A DNA stretch of 8,812 bases from an uncultured Dehalococcoidia bacterium (GTDB taxonomy: Bacteria; Chloroflexota; Dehalococcoidia; Lucifugimonadales; GCA-2712585), in the NCBI GenBank assembly GCA_913052045.1, contig CAJXDJ010000028.1:1-8812 (forward strand), given 5' to 3'. Numbering within the stretch: position 1 is the stretch's first letter; every line of letters starts with the position of its first letter. Positions 1 to 6,637 of the stretch are shown in pieces. A program made the position numbers and the translations under genes. The notes under the pieces are model-generated. The model made no database searches. It had not been told where the DNA came from and saw only the letters and a list, made by a program, of their open reading frames with translations.

Positions 1-653
1 AGGCCATCACAAAAAATCCGCATGCAGTACTGCTTCTGGACGAGATAGAAAAGGCCAACCCAGAAGTTTTTAATATTCTGTTACAGATATTTGATGATGG
101 ACATCTTGCAGACTCAAGGGGCAGGAAGATCGATTTCCGCAACACACTCATCATCATGACAAGCAACCTCGGATCAGACCTAATAAAGCGCGAAACTGCA
201 CTCGGATTTAGCCTTAAATCTGAGGGTGCCAAAACAGACGAGCAAGCTTATAAAAGAATGCGAGATAAGGTGCTCGACGAGGTTAAACGGTTCTTCCGTC
301 CCGAGTTCCTTAACCGTATAGATGCAAATGTAGTATTCCATCAACTAAATAGAGAACAGATACTATTGATAGTAGATCTCCTCCTAGAACAGGTTGCTAC
401 GCAACTCAAGGAAAAACACATCGAGCTCGAGGTAACTAGAGAAGCTAAGGAATATCTAGGAGAGAAGGGTTTCGATCCCAATTTCGGCGCAAGACCCTTG
501 CGAAGATTGATCCAAAACGTCATCGAGGACAAGCTATCCGAAGAACTTCTCGGTGGACGGTTAAATTCAGGGGATACTGCCATAGTTAAAATCGAAGATG
601 GCGAGATAGTAGCCACGACCAAGAAGCCAGCCGAAGTAGCATCAACGACTTAA
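1..653 (+). CDS. clpC: ClpC-type AAA+ unfoldase, C-terminal part (5' end outside window)
   Basis: The reading frame is open from base 3 and gives 216 residues of the second AAA+ module (D2) and the C-terminal domain of a Hsp100/Clp ATPase. The fragment begins just before Walker B (VLLLDEIEKA, Asp-Glu at about visible residues 13-14). It continues through the sensor-1 region (IIMTSN), the ClpC-like stretch LIKRETALGF, the arginine-finger region FFRPEFLNRID and the sensor-2 motif GARPLRR. The C-terminal tail is short and hydrophilic. In the family, hexamers use ATP to unfold proteins and thread them into ClpP; ClpC also serves in protein quality control. LIKRETALGF together with a downstream radA favours ClpC over ClpB, though ClpB cannot be fully excluded because the N-terminal and middle domains lie outside the window. 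An internal ATG at 156 lies inside the conserved D2 core and is not the real start. Confidence 0.9.
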   Translation, partial: AITKNPHAVLLLDEIEKANPEVFNILLQIFDDGHLADSRGRKIDFRNTLIIMTSNLGSDLIKRETALGFSLKSEGAKTDEQAYKRMRDKVLDEVKRFFRPEFLNRIDANVVFHQLNREQILLIVDLLLEQVATQLKEKHIELEVTREAKEYLGEKGFDPNFGARPLRRLIQNVIEDKLSEELLGGRLNSGDTAIVKIEDGEIVATTKKPAEVASTT

Positions 654-698
654 TGACTACCTCCTTTTTATCTCTGGAGCTCTAATTCTCGCCCATAA

Positions 699-1979
699 AT
701 GAACCGATACGACATTCCTTATTTTAACCTACCCTTTTTTTACGGGTGGGTTATCGTTGGCACTATATTTGCGGTTAACTTTTCCACAATGGCTACTGGA
801 ACATTTAATTTCGGATTATTTATTATTCCCATGGGTATAACCCTGGGAACCTCGCGTAGTTTTTTTGGCTGGGTCCAAACAATACGACTCGTGGCCGGGG
901 GTATTTCCAGCACATTCATTGGTAAACTACTCGACAGTCATGGTCCCAGGTTTCTAATTCCAACTGCGACTATACTAATTTTTTTCTCAATGTTAGGGTT
1001 AGCCTATATCAGCAAACCATGGCATTTGCTCGTTTTTTTTGGGCTCATTGGGCTTACAGGGTTGACCACCCCTGGGACTATGATGAGCTCTGTTCCAATT
1101 ACCAAATGGTTCATAATAAATCGAGGAAAAGCCTTGGCCTGGGCAACAGCTGGACTGGGAATAGGAGGAATAGTTTTCCTACCACTAACTCAACTTCTAA
1201 TTGACAATCTAGGCTGGAGGTCTACCTGGATAGTCTTAGCTTTTTGTAGTATTACTATATCATTCCCTTTATCTTTAATTTTTCTCCGTCGTCAACCCGA
1301 AGACGTAGGTTTGCATCCTGACGGGATATCATCAAGTTCAGTAAAGTCTACAAAACTACCTCTTCCCCCACAAGAATTCCGATGGACCGTCTCCAACGCT
1401 ATACAAACAAAAACATTCTGGCAGCTCATTGCTTTCTTCTTCCTTTTAGGTCTAGCCTCTGGGTTAAGTGAAGTTCATCGAGTTCCGTACTGGATAGAGC
1501 AAGGATTCAGCCCGCAAACAGTGTCCTACGCTATGGCAGCTGACGCAGCCTTGGCGGCTCTCTCGATTTTCTGTTCGGGTTTCCTACTAGATAGGTTTCC
1601 CTCAAAAAACGTTGCAATTATTTCCTGCATAGGCTTCTTTTTTGCTACCACTTTAATGATGGTAGCAGGTAATGGTTTCTTCCTTTTTTCTTCAACCACC
1701 TTATGGGGTCTATCCGTAGGCATCCACATGATGGTGATGTCGTTCATATGGGCGGATTATTTCGGCCGGACTTTCGCGGGATCTATCCGTGGTGTCGTGT
1801 TACCTGCGTCGCTTATTGGGGCAGGAGCAGGATCCCCAATGGCTGGTTATATATACCAAGCGGCCAACAGTTATATGCCAGTTTGGTGGAGTCTTTTTGC
1901 AATTTATATAGTCGCGGCTTGGATAGTTTCCTTTGTTAGACCCCCCATACGCCCCAACGCCACCAGTCAGTTGGCATGA
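699..1979 (+). CDS. Major facilitator superfamily transporter, OFA/monocarboxylate-like
   Basis: The 426-residue protein is strongly hydrophobic and its pattern fits 12 transmembrane helices in two six-helix halves. An MFS motif-A-like loop (GKLLDSHGPRF) lies at residues 75-85 after helix 2, and a degenerate copy (GFLLDRFPSK) follows in the second half. The central cytoplasmic linker near residues 198-209 carries RRQPEDVGLHPDG, a signature I associate with bacterial MFS carriers related to oxalate/formate antiporters and monocarboxylate transporters. Length is normal for the family. The substrate cannot be read from the sequence; a small organic anion is a guess from subfamily resemblance. 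The ATG lies 45 bp after the clpC-like gene. There is no good ribosome binding site: a GGAG at 676-679 is too far upstream. The gene sits between clpC and radA, which are often adjacent in Firmicutes, so it looks like an insertion into that pair. Confidence 0.85.
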   Translation: MNRYDIPYFNLPFFYGWVIVGTIFAVNFSTMATGTFNFGLFIIPMGITLGTSRSFFGWVQTIRLVAGGISSTFIGKLLDSHGPRFLIPTATILIFFSMLGLAYISKPWHLLVFFGLIGLTGLTTPGTMMSSVPITKWFIINRGKALAWATAGLGIGGIVFLPLTQLLIDNLGWRSTWIVLAFCSITISFPLSLIFLRRQPEDVGLHPDGISSSSVKSTKLPLPPQEFRWTVSNAIQTKTFWQLIAFFFLLGLASGLSEVHRVPYWIEQGFSPQTVSYAMAADAALAALSIFCSGFLLDRFPSKNVAIISCIGFFFATTLMMVAGNGFFLFSSTTLWGLSVGIHMMVMSFIWADYFGRTFAGSIRGVVLPASLIGAGAGSPMAGYIYQAANSYMPVWWSLFAIYIVAAWIVSFVRPPIRPNATSQLA

Positions 1980-1985
1980 AGTATC

Positions 1986-1994
1986 TGATATAAT
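1986..1994 (+). promoter_or_regulatory. Extended -10 promoter for radA
   Basis: The sequence TGATATAAT combines a perfect TATAAT hexamer (1989-1994) with the TGn extension. No -35 hexamer stands at the right distance; TTGGCA at 1971 leaves only a 12-bp spacer. Extended -10 promoters need little -35 contact. Transcription would begin near 2001, giving a leader of about 20 nt that contains the radA ribosome binding site. This is prediction from sequence only. Confidence 0.5.
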
Positions 1995-2007
1995 CTGGGT
2001 AGGTTCC

Positions 2008-2013
2008 AAGGAG
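2008..2013 (+). promoter_or_regulatory. Ribosome binding site that fixes the TTG start of radA
   Basis: AAGGAG stands seven bases before TTG at 2021. No ATG or GTG occurs in frame before the conserved zinc-finger region of RadA, so this site supports TTG initiation. Confidence 0.7.
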
Positions 2014-2020
2014 CTCCAGA

Positions 2021-3409
2021 TTGACTAGAAAACCCTTCGGACGCAATGGTTTCTTTTGTTCCGATTGCGGCTATGAAAGCCTCAAGTGGATGGGATTTTG
2101 TAGTTCGTGTCATTCTAATCAACCTCTAGTAGAAGCTCCCTCGAGGTCTTCTTCCAATAGGAAAGGGTGGATTAACCCAGTATCTTCGAGCCTCAAAGAA
2201 CTAGTTTCAATTTCATACGATATCGGATCCAGAATCAGTTCAGGGTTCCAAGAACTAGATCGAGTCCTTGGCGGTGGAATTGTTCCAGGTTCTATAATCT
2301 TGGTAGCAGGGGAACCTGGTATCGGTAAGTCAACCCTTCTTCTTCAAATCGCACATCAAATTTCGCTGACCAAGAGGACCATAACATACATTTCCGGAGA
2401 GGAATCCGATCATCAAATAAAGCTTAGAGCAGATCGTTTGGGCATATCCGGTAAAAACGTCTTTCTTTTAACAGAAACTAATGTGGAGACAATAGTCGAG
2501 CACTTGGAAGCCACTCTTCCTTCGTTGGTTATAATAGATTCTGTACAAACCCTTTCGTCATCTGACATTGGCCTTGCACCAGGATCTATAACACAGGTTC
2601 GGACATCTGTCCTTACATTACTGGAATGGGCAAAAATCAGAAACATCCCCATTCTCCTATCCGGACACGTTACCAAAGACGGAACGATAGCCGGACCTCG
2701 TGTTCTCGAACATATGGTCGACGCAGTCCTATATCTGGAAGGCGAACCATTAAATGCCAACAGAATCGTTCATAGCCAGAAAAATCGTTTTGGATCTACC
2801 AACGAAGTAGCAATGTTTTCTATGGAATCCCATGGACTAAAAGAAATTGTTGACCCGTCTCAAACTCTATTGGCTAATAGGAGCCTCGACGCAGTAGGCT
2901 CGTCAGTAGTTCCAACAATCGGAGGAAGCCGCCCTCTCATGGTAGAAATTCAAGCGCTTACATCTCCAACATATGGGCCTTCTCCTAGGCGTACAGCCAA
3001 TGGTATCGATCTCAGTCGTCTCGTGATGATTACCACGGTTTTAACTCAACGATCACATCTCAATCTAGGCAATAGAGATGTAACGGTCAACGTGGCGGGA
3101 GGGTTGCGAATCGCGGATCCCGGGTGTGATTTGGCTTTAGCTTTGGCGATCGCATCATGTTCGAAGGACCTACCAATAAAACAAGGCCTCGTGGCTATTG
3201 GCGAAGTAGGGCTAAGTGGGGAATTAAGACCTGTGTCTCAGTTAAATCGCCGCCTCCAAGAAGCATCTCGTCTTGGATTCACCTCGTGTATTTTACCCAT
3301 GTCCGCTAAACACCATAAAATACAAGGGCTCAATCTATTATTCGCAACGACCATCTCGATGGCCATTAAAATAGGACTTAATAATCATACCGAAAACCGA
3401 ACCCTTTAA
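2021..3409 (+). CDS. radA: DNA repair protein RadA (Sms), branch-migration helicase
   Basis: The 462-residue protein has the complete RadA layout and normal length. A four-cysteine zinc finger lies at the N-terminus (C13, C16, C27, C30). A RecA-like ATPase follows with Walker A GEPGIGKST at 97-105 and Walker B LVIIDS at 169-174. The RadA-specific KNRFG motif is at 254-258, and a Lon-protease-like domain occupies roughly 290-455. In the family, RadA forms hexameric rings that drive branch migration and help process recombination intermediates; the Lon-like domain acts as a scaffold, not a protease. The start is TTG, chosen because of AAGGAG seven bases upstream and because the zinc finger begins soon after. 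It lies 41 bp after the MFS gene, with its own extended -10 element. No clear intrinsic terminator follows it. Confidence 0.97.
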   Translation: MTRKPFGRNGFFCSDCGYESLKWMGFCSSCHSNQPLVEAPSRSSSNRKGWINPVSSSLKELVSISYDIGSRISSGFQELDRVLGGGIVPGSIILVAGEPGIGKSTLLLQIAHQISLTKRTITYISGEESDHQIKLRADRLGISGKNVFLLTETNVETIVEHLEATLPSLVIIDSVQTLSSSDIGLAPGSITQVRTSVLTLLEWAKIRNIPILLSGHVTKDGTIAGPRVLEHMVDAVLYLEGEPLNANRIVHSQKNRFGSTNEVAMFSMESHGLKEIVDPSQTLLANRSLDAVGSSVVPTIGGSRPLMVEIQALTSPTYGPSPRRTANGIDLSRLVMITTVLTQRSHLNLGNRDVTVNVAGGLRIADPGCDLALALAIASCSKDLPIKQGLVAIGEVGLSGELRPVSQLNRRLQEASRLGFTSCILPMSAKHHKIQGLNLLFATTISMAIKIGLNNHTENRTL

Positions 3410-3483
3410 ACACGCACTAATTTCCTCACCTAATTAAGATTACAATTTACTATAAAATATGCCTCAACTATACAATCTTTTTC

Positions 3484-3512
3484 TTGACTTAGCTTAACTG
3501 CTTCCGTACAAT
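3484..3512 (+). promoter_or_regulatory. Near-consensus sigma70 promoter for the tRNA-tuf operon
   Basis: TTGACT (3484-3489) and TACAAT (3507-3512) are separated by exactly 17 bp, and each hexamer has one mismatch to consensus. An AT-rich stretch upstream (about 3440-3482) could act as an UP element. The predicted start is near 3519, about 50 bases before the first tRNA. This is the strongest promoter seen in the window and fits a highly expressed stable-RNA and translation operon. Confidence 0.75.
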
Positions 3513-3524
3513 GTTGTGCCAGTG

Positions 3525-3553
3525 TGGCGGCTAGAGCCGTCGCTTTTATCTTT
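3525..3553 (+). promoter_or_regulatory. Leader hairpin followed by a T-rich stretch
   Basis: TGGCGGC (3525-3531) pairs with GCCGTCG (3536-3542) over seven base pairs, two of them wobble pairs, around a TAGA loop. It is followed by CTTTTATCTTTCT. It would lie at the extreme 5' end of the transcript from the 3484-3512 promoter. It could be an early pause or attenuator, or simply an RNA structure removed during 5' processing of the first tRNA. The stem is short and the T-tract is interrupted, so a strong terminator is unlikely. Confidence 0.35.
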
Positions 3554-3567
3554 CTGGGCCAATGCGA

Positions 3568-3640
3568 GCCCCAGTGGCGCAATGGTAGCGCAGCCGACTT
3601 GTAATCGGCAGGTTAGCGGGTTCGAATCCCCTCTGGGGCT
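3568..3640 (+). tRNA. tRNA-Thr, anticodon TGT
   Basis: The cloverleaf has acceptor GCCCCAG paired with CTGGGGC, D stem GCGC/GCGC, anticodon stem GCCGA/TCGGC, and loop CTTGTAA with anticodon TGT at 3600-3602. The T loop is TTCGAAT and the discriminator is T. The 3' CCA is not encoded. The T arm is odd: with a normal five-base variable loop, C3617 must bulge out of the stem AG(C)GGG/CCCCT; without a bulge there is a C-C mismatch. It is first in a three-tRNA cluster before tuf and reads ACA and other ACN codons. Confidence 0.93.
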
Positions 3641-3725
3641 TTCCCGCCGGCACTCTGGGATAAGCTAAGTAGCCCTTACATGTCTTGGCTGGTGTGTAGC
3701 CCTATGATAAACTTAAGCCCGACCA

Positions 3726-3813
3726 GGAGGGGTGGGTGAGTGGTTTAAACCACCAGACTGTAAATCTGGCGCTCGAAAGGGCTTCGCAGGTTCAAATCCT
3801 GCCCCCTCCACCA
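3726..3813 (+). tRNA. tRNA-Tyr, anticodon GTA, with encoded CCA
   Basis: Acceptor GGAGGGG pairs with CCCCTCC. The D stem is three base pairs, and the anticodon stem CCAGA/TCTGG encloses CTGTAAA, with anticodon GTA at 3760-3762. There is a long class II variable arm (about 3770-3785), as expected for bacterial tRNA-Tyr. The T arm is GCAGG/CCTGC with loop TTCAAAT. The discriminator A3810 is followed directly by CCA at 3811-3813. It is second in the cluster. Confidence 0.96.
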
Positions 3814-3828
3814 GTCAGAAAGATAGAA

Positions 3829-3850
3829 GGCGTAAGCTAATACCTACGCC
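3829..3850 (+). other. Spacer hairpin overlapping the 5' end of tRNA-Thr(GGT)
   Basis: GGCGTA (3829-3834) is the perfect complement of TACGCC (3845-3850) across a 10-base loop. The last three bases of the hairpin are the first three bases of the tRNA-Thr(GGT) acceptor stem, so this pairing would compete with acceptor-stem formation in the precursor. It may influence RNase P processing, or it may be chance. Confidence 0.3.
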
Positions 3851-3923
3851 CACATAGCTCAGTAGGTAGAGCACACCCTTGGTAAGGGTGAGGTCGACGG
3901 TTCAAATCCGTCTGTGGGCTCCA
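3848..3923 (+). tRNA. tRNA-Thr, anticodon GGT, with encoded CCA
   Basis: Acceptor GCCCACA pairs with TGTGGGC. The anticodon stem CACCC/GGGTG encloses TTGGTAA, with anticodon GGT at 3881-3883. The T arm is GACGG/CCGTC with loop TTCAAAT. The discriminator T3920 is followed by an encoded CCA at 3921-3923. It reads ACC and ACU codons. The tuf gene begins 35 bases after the CCA, as thrT and tufB are neighbours in E. coli. Confidence 0.96.
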
Positions 3924-3958
3924 TCACCACAAAGTATTGTTTAGGAGGAAGGCCTTAA

Positions 3959-5164
3959 ATGGCAAAGCAACGCTACGAGAGGGAAAAGCCTCATCTTAAT
4001 GTAGGAACTATCGGTCATGTCGACCACGGGAAGACTACGCTCACATCTGCTATATCAATGGTTTTGTCCAACCAGGGAACCGGAACAAAGGGAACTTCGT
4101 TCGAAAACATTGATAATGCTCCGGAAGAACGTGCTCGAGGTGTAACTATTAACATCTCCCACGTCGAGTATGAGACGAAAGCCCGACACTACGCACATGT
4201 CGACTGTCCTGGGCACGCTGACTATATAAAAAATATGATTACTGGGGCTGCCCAAATGGACGGAGCCATCTTGGTTGTTAGTGCTCCAGACGGCCCCATG
4301 CCTCAAACTCGCGAGCACATTCTTCTAGCTAGACAAGTAGAGGTTCCTAAAATCGTGGTAGCTCTCAATAAAGTAGATGCGATGGACGATGAGGAATTGC
4401 TAGAACTGGTTGAGCTAGAAGTACGGGAATTGTTAACTCAGTATGGCTATCCCGGAGACGATACCCCAATTGTGAGGGTAAGCGCACTCAAAGCTCTGGA
4501 GGAAATTGAGGCAGGAAACACAGACGGACAATACTCTAAAGGAATCTTAGAGCTGGTGCAGGCAATGGAGGGACATGTCCCGTTACCTGAACGTGCCATA
4601 GACCAGCCATTTCTAATGCCTGTAGAAGACGTATTTGGGATTAAAGGACGAGGCACCGTTGTCACTGGACGAGTAGAAAGAGGTACCATTAAAATTGGTG
4701 ATGATGTTGAAATTGTTGGAGCGGGCAGCGTTCGGAAATCAGTGGCCACAGGGCTTGAAATGTTTCATAAGCTGTTAGATGTATCAGAAGCTGGCGACGC
4801 AGTAGGAGTGCTCCTACGCGGTGTCAACAGAGAAGATATCGCCCGTGGTGAAATTCTTGCGAAGCCCGGCACAATAAAACCTCACGATAAGATTAAAGCA
4901 GAAGTCTACGTCTTGAGCAAAGATGAAGGGGGAAGGCATACCCCGTTCTTCACCGGTTATCGACCCCAATTCTACATCCGCACAAGCGATATAACCGGAG
5001 AAATTAAATTAGAAGAAGGCGTTGAAATGGTCATGCCAGGCGATAACACTACGATGGACATCAACTTGATGTTCCCGATAGCTCTCGAAGAAGGAATCCA
5101 CTTTGCCATCCGGGAAGGTGGGAAAACGGTCGGCGCCGGCGTAGTAACGAAAATTTTGGAATAG
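3959..5164 (+). CDS. tuf: Elongation factor Tu
   Basis: This 401-residue GTPase delivers aminoacyl-tRNA to the ribosomal A site. All G motifs are present: G1 GHVDHGKT at 19-26, the effector-loop stretch RARGVTIN, G3 DCPGH at 82-86 with the GTP-hydrolysis histidine at 86, G4 NKVD at 137-140 and G5 SALKA at 175-179. The two beta-barrel domains follow, including GRGTVVTGRVERG and the C-terminal FAIREGGKTVGAGVV. It is only slightly longer than the 394-residue E. coli protein. The ATG is preceded by an excellent AGGAGG at 3943-3948. It probably shares a transcript with the three upstream tRNAs and with rpmG, whose start is three bases after the stop codon. Confidence 0.99.
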   Translation: MAKQRYEREKPHLNVGTIGHVDHGKTTLTSAISMVLSNQGTGTKGTSFENIDNAPEERARGVTINISHVEYETKARHYAHVDCPGHADYIKNMITGAAQMDGAILVVSAPDGPMPQTREHILLARQVEVPKIVVALNKVDAMDDEELLELVELEVRELLTQYGYPGDDTPIVRVSALKALEEIEAGNTDGQYSKGILELVQAMEGHVPLPERAIDQPFLMPVEDVFGIKGRGTVVTGRVERGTIKIGDDVEIVGAGSVRKSVATGLEMFHKLLDVSEAGDAVGVLLRGVNREDIARGEILAKPGTIKPHDKIKAEVYVLSKDEGGRHTPFFTGYRPQFYIRTSDITGEIKLEEGVEMVMPGDNTTMDINLMFPIALEEGIHFAIREGGKTVGAGVVTKILE

Positions 5165-5167
5165 TTT

Positions 5168-5338
5168 ATGGCTAAGAAAAAAGGTGACGTTAGGATGGTG
5201 ATCACCCTACAGTGCACAGACTGTAGGGAGAGAAACTATACGTCCTCTAAAAACCGGAGAAACGACCCCGACCGATTAGAACTTCGCAAGTTTTGCTCGC
5301 GATGTCGCGGATCAAAAATCCACAGAGAGATTCGATAA
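5168..5338 (+). CDS. rpmG: Large ribosomal subunit protein bL33 (zinc-binding form)
   Basis: This small ORF encodes 56 residues beginning MAKKKGDVRMVITLQCTDC. Two CxxC knuckles (C16/C19 and C43/C46) form the zinc ribbon of the C+ form of L33, and the protein is very basic. Length is normal for the family. It starts three bases after tuf and its TAA directly abuts the next start codon, so it is almost certainly co-transcribed and perhaps translationally coupled. An rpmG-secE-nusG order is common in many bacterial phyla, which supports the call. L33 sits near the E site of the large subunit. The start is the only ATG that gives the complete conserved N-terminus. Confidence 0.95.
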   Translation: MAKKKGDVRMVITLQCTDCRERNYTSSKNRRNDPDRLELRKFCSRCRGSKIHREIR

Positions 5339-5584
5339 TTGGCTGAGCGATCTTCGTCAACTGTAGTCCGTCGGCCTGGACAGGACCAGATGCGTGGATT
5401 CAAACCAGGCAAGTTTATTAATGAGGTGGTGTCAGAACTTCGAAAATCAGTTTGGCCAACTCGAGATGAGGTTATAAGGTTGACTTGGGTAGTCCTAGTA
5501 ATTGCATCCATTGTGGGAGGGATTCTGGGCTTTCTCGATTTTTCGTACTCCCGAACTTTCACTAAATATATAGTCTTGCCGTAA
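5339..5584 (+). CDS. secE: Preprotein translocase subunit SecE
   Basis: The product is 81 residues with one transmembrane helix at about 48-67. Before the helix is the SecE signature VSELRKSVWPTRDEV (residues 31-45), the amphipathic segment that clamps SecY. This is the short, single-helix form typical outside Gammaproteobacteria. SecE stabilises the SecYEG channel in the cytoplasmic membrane. The proposed start is TTG immediately after the rpmG stop, with only a weak AGAGAG before it. An in-frame ATG at 5390 would give a 64-residue protein that still carries the whole signature, so the exact start is uncertain. The place between rpmG and nusG is the classic one. Confidence 0.93.
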   Translation: MAERSSSTVVRRPGQDQMRGFKPGKFINEVVSELRKSVWPTRDEVIRLTWVVLVIASIVGGILGFLDFSYSRTFTKYIVLP

Positions 5585-5628
5585 AGATAGTGATGGCAAA
5601 GCATACTTAAAGTTAAGAGTAATAAGTT

Positions 5629-6198
5629 ATGGTAGATATCGTCACAGAGCAAAATCAGGACCTACGTTGGTACATAGTGCATACCTATTCTGGACAAGAA
5701 GAACGGGTAAAAAAGAACTTGGAGCTAAGGATTCACAGTCTCGATATGCAGGATCGTATCTACCAGGTGATCATTCCTACAGAAGAAGAAATAGCCTTCA
5801 AGGATGGTAAACGAAAATCTGAGCGTAAAAAAGTTTTTCCTGGTTACATACTAATTCAGATGAAAATGGATGATGAAAGCTGGTATGCCGTTAGAAATAC
5901 TCCAGGTGTCACTGGATTCGTCTCAACAGAGGACGAGAAAGATAAGCGACCAAAACCAATAGCTCTGGAACCAAAGGAGGTCGACGCGATTTTATCTCAG
6001 ATAGAATCGGGAACTCCCAAGATCGCTGTTGGACTAAAATCAGGGGACATGGTCCGGATAAAAGAAGGTCCATTCACGGATTTCATGGGATCAGTTAGTG
6101 ACGTTGACTTAGATAAAGCAAGAATTAGAGTGCTGGTCACCTTTTTCGGTAGAGAGACCCCAGTTGAACTCGACTTCCTTCAAGTTGAGAAAGTATAG
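5629..6198 (+). CDS. nusG: Transcription termination/antitermination factor NusG
   Basis: The 189-residue protein has an N-terminal NGN domain beginning RWYIVHTYSGQEERVKKNL and containing the FPGYILIQM strand and the NTPGVTGFV segment. It ends with a KOW domain at about 139-189 (GDMVRIKEGPFTDFMGSV). NusG binds RNA polymerase at the clamp and, through KOW, contacts Rho or ribosomal protein S10, thus coupling transcription to translation. The size is normal and there is no large insertion. It follows secE by 44 bases. The Shine-Dalgarno is weak (TAAGAG about 10 bases upstream). Its stop codon overlaps the ribosome binding site of rplK. Confidence 0.97.
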   Translation: MVDIVTEQNQDLRWYIVHTYSGQEERVKKNLELRIHSLDMQDRIYQVIIPTEEEIAFKDGKRKSERKKVFPGYILIQMKMDDESWYAVRNTPGVTGFVSTEDEKDKRPKPIALEPKEVDAILSQIESGTPKIAVGLKSGDMVRIKEGPFTDFMGSVSDVDLDKARIRVLVTFFGRETPVELDFLQVEKV

Positions 6199-6208
6199 GA
6201 GTTATTTC

Positions 6209-6634
6209 ATGGCCAAAAAGATACGGGCGATAATTAAACTTCAATTGCAAGCCGGGAGCGCCTCTCCAGCTCCACCGGTTGGTCCAGCATTGGGGCAGCA
6301 CGGAGTGAATATTATGGGATTTGTCAAAGAATATAACGCTCGTACAGCTAAACAAGCGGGAACGATAGTTCCCGTCCATCTTACGGTCTACGAGGATCGA
6401 TCATTTGCCTTCGTTACCAAGACACCACCTGCCTCCGACCTGCTTCGGAAGGCCGCCGGTGTAGAGAAGGGTGCATCCTCAGTTTCAGAAGGGAATGTAG
6501 GGACTATTAAACGAACAGATTTGGAAACGATAGCCAAAAGCAAGATGGACGACCTAAACGCAAGAGATATTTCTGGAGCAATACGAATTATTGAAGGCAC
6601 AGCCAGAAGCATGGGTATCAAAGTAGAGGAGTAA
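6209..6634 (+). CDS. rplK: Large ribosomal subunit protein uL11
   Basis: The product is 141 residues, exactly the usual L11 length. It opens MAKKIRAIIKLQLQAG and carries the PPVGPALGQ motif at 22-30, part of the N-terminal domain that binds thiostrepton-type antibiotics and factors. The C-terminal rRNA-binding domain holds KTPPASDLLRKAAG. L11 binds 23S rRNA at the GTPase-associated centre. The frame is open 15 codons further upstream inside nusG, but the ATG at 6209 is correct because AGGAG at 6197-6201 is seven bases away and because the conserved N-terminus begins there. It is followed three bases after its stop by rplA. Confidence 0.98.
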   Translation: MAKKIRAIIKLQLQAGSASPAPPVGPALGQHGVNIMGFVKEYNARTAKQAGTIVPVHLTVYEDRSFAFVTKTPPASDLLRKAAGVEKGASSVSEGNVGTIKRTDLETIAKSKMDDLNARDISGAIRIIEGTARSMGIKVEE

Positions 6635-6637
6635 CTA

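Noticed and set aside
2413..2760. Long antisense ORF within radA, and similar antisense ORFs in tuf and between secE and nusG
   Set aside because: They lie opposite well-conserved genes, have no recognisable domain or good start signals, and are explained by codon bias of the sense strand.
3676..3708. Second promoter upstream of tRNA-Tyr (TTACAT or TTGGCT with TATGAT)
   Set aside because: The spacers would be 21 or 12 bp, both outside the useful range.
3488..3840. Repeated TAAGCTAA / CTTAGCTTA words near 3488, 3661 and 3833
   Set aside because: They are only 8-9 bases long in AT-rich spacers, show no regular arrangement, and are likely chance.
3814..3847. Hidden or degraded tRNA-Gly between tRNA-Tyr and tRNA-Thr(GGT)
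   Set aside because: Only 34 bases are available and no T arm or anticodon arm can be recognised.
6164..6208. Fifteen-residue N-terminal extension of L11 from an upstream start
   Set aside because: It lies inside nusG in another frame; the conserved L11 N-terminus and its ribosome binding site define the ATG at 6209.
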